NCBI GenBank assembly: GCA_021845705.1
Contig: JAJZVJ010000076.1
Location: 1 to 8,438, forward strand
Reading direction: 5' to 3'
DNA from: a bacterium
GTDB lineage: Bacteria; Elusimicrobiota; Elusimicrobia; Elusimicrobiales; UBA9959
DNA: 8,438 nucleotides
Each line of letters begins with the position of its first letter. Positions within the stretch are counted from its first letter, which is position 1. This document shows positions 5,315 to 8,438 of the stretch, one piece after another. The notes beneath the pieces are model-generated. The model was not told the DNA's origin, did not search any database, and saw only the letters and a list, made by a program, of their open reading frames with translations. A program made the position numbers and the translations under genes.

Positions 5315-7834
5315 TTAACCGCGGAGCGGGGCCGGGGCCTCGGCCACGCAGCCGGGAACGAGCCATTTTATCATAGCGACCTTTATTGCGTCGTTAATTG
5401 CCAGGCACGAGACCAGCGCATAGCCGAAAGCAGCGAGCGTCTGCCCCCAGGGCAGCGGCCGCAGCCCAGGCAGCCCCGCGAAGGTCAGGCCGGTGCCTAT
5501 AAGCGTCTCGGCCAGGAGTGCGGCCGCGAGGGCGCTGCCGGGGCGCGACGCCCAGAACCAGCGCCGCTCCCGCGCGGAAACTATGGAGAAAACGGCGAAA
5601 TAGAGCAGCGTCAGGAAGCTGAAGGTGTGGAGGGCGTTATCGTTCGCGGCCAGGCCGTAACGCAGCCAGCCGAAGCGCAGGAAGAAGAGCGTCTCCGCGA
5701 CCATTATGATCCCCAGCACAACGGACACCGTGATGAACCCCCCGATGTTCCATGTTTCCGGAGTGCCGGAGGGCCGGACATGGTCGGTGGCCAGGGCTAT
5801 CTTCGCGAAGTCCGTCATGAAGACCAGCAGCAGCATGGCGAACGCCGAGATTACGAATTTGCCGGTTATAACGAACGCGATAGCCACGAAAGCGGCCTTC
5901 AGGATGGTCCGGCTGATCTTGTTCACTATCCAGGTCAGGATGCGCTGGTAGATGGTCCGCCCCTGCTCGACCAGCGCCACTATGTTGGTCAGGCCGGGTT
6001 CCGTCAGCACTACGCTGGCGGCGCCCTTGGCCACGTCCGTGGCGGTGCTGACGGCTATCCCCACCTCGGCCTGGCGGAGCGCGGGCGCGTCGTTAACCCC
6101 GTCCCCCGTCATGCCGGCCACGTGGCCCGCGGCCTGCAGGCTCTTCACCACTATATATTTATCCTCCGGGAACACCTCGGCGAAGCCGTCGGCGCCCGCC
6201 AGCAGGTCCACCGCCCCGCCGCCGGGCCCGGCGCCGGCCGCTTTCAGGTCCGCTACGCGCCGGATATTGGGCAGCCCTACGCCGCGCGCGATCTCGCCGG
6301 CTACCGCCAGCGCGTCGCCGGTCAGCATCTTGACGGAAACGCCCAGGCCGCGGAGCGCGGCGATGAGCCGCCCGGCGTCCGGCCGCGGCGGATCGTACAG
6401 GGACACCAGGCCGAGCAGGGCGGGAGGGCCCGTTTCGGGGCCGCGGGCCACGGCCAGGGTCCGGTAACCTTTCGCGGCCGATTCCTTAACGCGCGCTTCC
6501 AGCGCCTCTATCGCCGGGGGCTGGAGCCCGCAGGCCCCGGCTATGGTGCGCACGGCGCCTTTCATAACGCGCAGCCGCTGCCCGTTCTGTTCCGCGACGG
6601 CCTCGGTCCTGCGGTTCTTGGCGTCGAAAGGGATGAACGAGACCTGCGCCGCTTTCGGGAGGTTCTCGAAGATGTGCCGTTCTTTTGCCGCGGCCAGGAA
6701 AGCGAGGTCGATGGGGTCCTGGTTGGCTTCCTGGGAGGCGAGCGCGCCGGCGAAGAGCACATCCGCTTCCGTCGCGCCTTCCAGGGGGATCACTCCGGTG
6801 ACGGCCAGCTGGTTCATGGTGATCGTGCCCGTTTTGTCCGCGCAGAGCACGTCCATGGTGGCGGCGTCCTCCGCGGCGCTGAGGCGCGTGACCAGTACCC
6901 CCCGTTTTGCCAGTTCCCTGGCGCCTACGGCCATGCTGACCGTGAACATCACGGGGAGGGCGACCGGCACCGCGCTCATCAGCAGAACGAGCAGGAGCGG
7001 GACCATTTCGAGGAGCGGCGCGCCGCGCGCCAGCGATAAGACTATCACCAGGCCCAGCAGCGCGCCGACTATAAGGAACAGCCGGCGGACCACTTTGGCC
7101 ACGACCTCTTCTATGTGAAGTTTGGGGCGCGCCTGCTGCACCAGCTCGGTAGTGCGGCCGAAGTAGGTCTTAGCCCCGGTCAGCATCACCACGCCGTTGC
7201 CTTCGCCCCTGCGGACGACCGACCCCGAAGCCAGCGTTTCCCCCGGGGCCTTGTCGGCGTCCTTTGATTCGCCGGTCAGCGCCGACTGGTCCACGGCCAG
7301 GGCGCCGGAGAGGAGTTTTACGTCGGCCGGGATGATGTCGCCGGCGCGCAGCCGGACGATGTCGCCCGGCACCAGGTCCCGCGCCGGGAGTACCCGCCAG
7401 TCCGCTTCGCGCAGCACGCGCGCGTTAACCTGCAGGCGCCGCCGCAGCGCCTCCACCACGCCGGCCGCCCGGTGTTCCTGCATAAAACCCAGCACGGCGT
7501 TAACTACCAGCAGCGCGCCCACCACCACCAGGTCCGAGATCTTTCCCAGCGCCGCCGACAGCGCCATTATCAATTCCAGCATCCACGCCGAAAGCCCCCA
7601 GAACTTGCCCAGGAACAGCAGCACCGGGTGGCTTTTTTTTTCGGCCACTTCGTTGTAGCCGTACTCTTTGCGGCGAAGTTCGGCTTCGGCGTTCGTAAGC
7701 CCGGCGGCGGGGTCCGCGCGGAGGGCGGCGAGCGCGGCGGGAACGGGCAGGGAGGCGATATCGGGACGGCCGGCCTTCTCAGGCCCGGCGGGCGCGGCCG
7801 CCGGTTTCGGCTCTGGGTGGAATAACGCGTTCAT
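5315..7834 (-). CDS. Plasma-membrane proton-efflux P-type ATPase (P3A class)
   Basis: This 839-residue protein is a complete P-type ATPase that would pump H+ out of the cytoplasm using ATP. In order it shows an N-terminal cation-ATPase region (25-70), M1-M2 (about 68-117), an actuator domain with T-G-E-S (187-190), M3-M4 (about 252-300, with P-V-A-L-P at 290-294), phosphorylation Asp D333 in D-K-T-G-T, nucleotide-site K-G-A (425-427), D-P-P-R-P (481-485), T-G-D (505-507), the hinge T-G-D-G-V-N-D (576-582), and M5-M10 (about 641-815). The class call rests on N112 in M2 (V-V-N-A-V-L-G-F) and D675 in M6 (M-T-D), which line up with the proton-binding N106/D684 of plant pump AHA2, plus the D-H-V-R-P-S-G-T-P motif after M6. 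K646 sits 29 residues before D675, the spacing of AHA2 R655. It lacks the plant C-terminal autoinhibitory tail. GGGAG lies nine bases before the ATG. A cation other than H+ is not excluded. Confidence 0.92.
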   Translation of the reverse strand: MNALFHPEPKPAAAPAGPEKAGRPDIASLPVPAALAALRADPAAGLTNAEAELRRKEYGYNEVAEKKSHPVLLFLGKFWGLSAWMLELIMALSAALGKISDLVVVGALLVVNAVLGFMQEHRAAGVVEALRRRLQVNARVLREADWRVLPARDLVPGDIVRLRAGDIIPADVKLLSGALAVDQSALTGESKDADKAPGETLASGSVVRRGEGNGVVMLTGAKTYFGRTTELVQQARPKLHIEEVVAKVVRRLFLIVGALLGLVIVLSLARGAPLLEMVPLLLVLLMSAVPVALPVMFTVSMAVGARELAKRGVLVTRLSAAEDAATMDVLCADKTGTITMNQLAVTGVIPLEGATEADVLFAGALASQEANQDPIDLAFLAAAKERHIFENLPKAAQVSFIPFDAKNRRTEAVAEQNGQRLRVMKGAVRTIAGACGLQPPAIEALEARVKESAAKGYRTLAVARGPETGPPALLGLVSLYDPPRPDAGRLIAALRGLGVSVKMLTGDALAVAGEIARGVGLPNIRRVADLKAAGAGPGGGAVDLLAGADGFAEVFPEDKYIVVKSLQAAGHVAGMTGDGVNDAPALRQAEVGIAVSTATDVAKGAASVVLTEPGLTNIVALVEQGRTIYQRILTWIVNKISRTILKAAFVAIAFVITGKFVISAFAMLLLVFMTDFAKIALATDHVRPSGTPETWNIGGFITVSVVLGIIMVAETLFFLRFGWLRYGLAANDNALHTFSFLTLLYFAVFSIVSARERRWFWASRPGSALAAALLAETLIGTGLTFAGLPGLRPLPWGQTLAAFGYALVSCLAINDAIKVAMIKWLVPGCVAEAPAPLRG

Positions 7835-7850
7835 TCTTGAATACTCCCGG

Positions 7851-7890
7851 AAGAAAATTTTAAGCGGGCGGACAAATAGCCGTCCGCTTA
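7851..7890 (-). terminator. Hairpin between the hybrid kinase and the P-type ATPase, possible terminator
   Basis: TAAGCGG and CCGCTTA (arms 7884-7890 and 7861-7867) form a 7-bp perfect stem. A competing 6-bp stem pairs 7868-7873 with 7882-7887. On the minus strand it is followed by AAATTTTCTT, a mixed tract with one T-run of four. It lies 38 bases after the kinase stop and about 26 bases before the ATPase start. It could end the kinase message or act as an attenuator ahead of the ATPase. I see no convincing -35/-10 pair for the ATPase in the remaining gap (7891-7927). Confidence 0.4.
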
Positions 7891-7927
7891 CCGCTATGAT
7901 ACAATTAAACGGGCCGCGGGCGTGGTC

Positions 7928-8438
7928 CTAAGCCTTTGCCTGGTCCCCGGGGCCGTCCAGCACCTCGCGTATTTTGTCTGAAAGCGCCTCGACCGAGAAC
8001 GGCTTATAGATGAACGCCACCCCGGGTTCAAGAACGCCGTGCGTAGATATTGCATCGTCCGTATAGCCTGACATGTACAGCGTCCTGCGCGTCAGTTTCC
8101 TGCGCGCCAGTTCTTTACCCAGCTCCCTGCCGCTCATGCCGGGCATCACCAGGTCCGTTATCAGCAAGTCAACAGGTTCGCCGCGCTCCTCCATAAACTT
8201 AAGCGCCTCCTGGCCGTCGGACGCGGCAAGGACTTTATAACCGCTTTCGCGCAAAACCCGTTCCCCGAGGCGGCGCAAACTCGGCTCGTCTTCAACGAGC
8301 AGCACGGTCTCATGTCCTGTTGCCGGGTGCTTCCCGGCCATGTTCTTGCCTTCGCCCGGAGGCGGTGTTTCCGCGAGCGGCAGATAAACCGAAAAAGTCG
8401 AACCTTTGCCGGGCGTGCTTTCAACCTCTATCTCGATC
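7928..8438 (-). CDS. Hybrid histidine kinase, C-terminal part (N-terminus beyond the window)
   Basis: The frame is open to the right edge, giving 169 visible residues. The first 21 are the end of a histidine-kinase ATPase domain, S-T-P-G-K-G-S-T-F followed by V-Y-L-P-L, the usual strands after the G2 box. A Pro/Gly linker (about 22-42) leads to a receiver domain with all its key residues: acidic E49 and D50, phosphoacceptor D95 in I-T-D-L-V-M-P-G-M-S-G, switch S123 in S-G-Y-T-D-D, and K145 followed by P146. The M-A-G-K at 8339-8341 is an internal Met in the linker, not a start, because the kinase domain continues through it in the same frame. In this architecture the receiver typically takes phosphate from the kinase's own His and passes it to a phosphotransfer protein or modulates the kinase. 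The family usually has PAS or membrane sensor domains upstream, which cannot be seen here. Confidence 0.9.
   Translation of the reverse strand, partial: IEIEVESTPGKGSTFSVYLPLAETPPPGEGKNMAGKHPATGHETVLLVEDEPSLRRLGERVLRESGYKVLAASDGQEALKFMEERGEPVDLLITDLVMPGMSGRELGKELARRKLTRRTLYMSGYTDDAISTHGVLEPGVAFIYKPFSVEALSDKIREVLDGPGDQAKA

Noticed and set aside
5627..7039. 470-codon open frame on the plus strand
   Set aside because: It lies entirely antisense to the P-type ATPase and shows only Arg/Gly/His-rich low-complexity sequence.
7928..8341. Stand-alone 137-residue response regulator
   Set aside because: The same frame continues upstream to the window edge through the end of a histidine kinase ATPase domain, so the Met at 8341 is internal to a hybrid kinase.

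Overview
The window is a GC-rich bacterial chromosomal segment. Every gene I can support lies on the minus strand, so it reads right to left. The mix suggests a free-living bacterium with heavy investment in signal transduction: a hybrid histidine kinase, a second multi-domain histidine kinase, a receiver/CheC-type phosphatase pair, a P-type proton pump and a polysaccharide-type ABC exporter. I cannot assign a phylum from the sequence. A deep-branching Gram-negative group such as Elusimicrobiota is a guess only. Composition is uneven: the first 60 bases hold 27 G/C, while 6241-6300 holds 42 of 60, so the left end looks like a different compositional compartment.

Layout in the direction of transcription. 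The right edge (7928-8438) holds the C-terminal end of a hybrid histidine kinase, visible as the last part of the ATPase domain fused in frame to a receiver domain. After a 93-base gap with a terminator-like hairpin comes an 839-residue P-type ATPase of the plasma-membrane proton-pump class (5315-7834). A 141-base gap follows, carrying a weak terminator and a TTGCAA/TATAAT promoter. Next is a 652-residue soluble histidine kinase whose N-terminal half looks like degenerate receiver-like modules (3215-5173). A clear TTGACA/TAGACT promoter, overlapped by a 14-bp perfect palindrome, then drives an unrecognised secreted Cys- and His-containing protein (2208-3107) that ends at an intrinsic terminator (2144-2182).

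Just past that terminator is a tight two-gene unit with a 1-nt gap: a stand-alone CheY-like receiver (1763-2116) and a CheC-like phosphatase (1174-1761). The likely logic is a receiver and the enzyme that resets it, made from one message. A hairpin-rich non-coding stretch (937-1173) with a probable bidirectional terminator separates it from the left block. That block is a C-terminal radical-SAM/SPASM-like reading frame with no usable start (541-936), probably a remnant, followed within 3-9 nt by an ABC-2 polysaccharide-type permease cut by the window edge (1-537).

I see no mobile element, CRISPR array, tRNA or rRNA. Most of the window is ordinary signalling and transport. The parts that merit a second look are the kinase with degenerate receivers, the unknown secreted protein and its palindromic promoter, the receiver/CheC-like pair, and the SPASM-like remnant.
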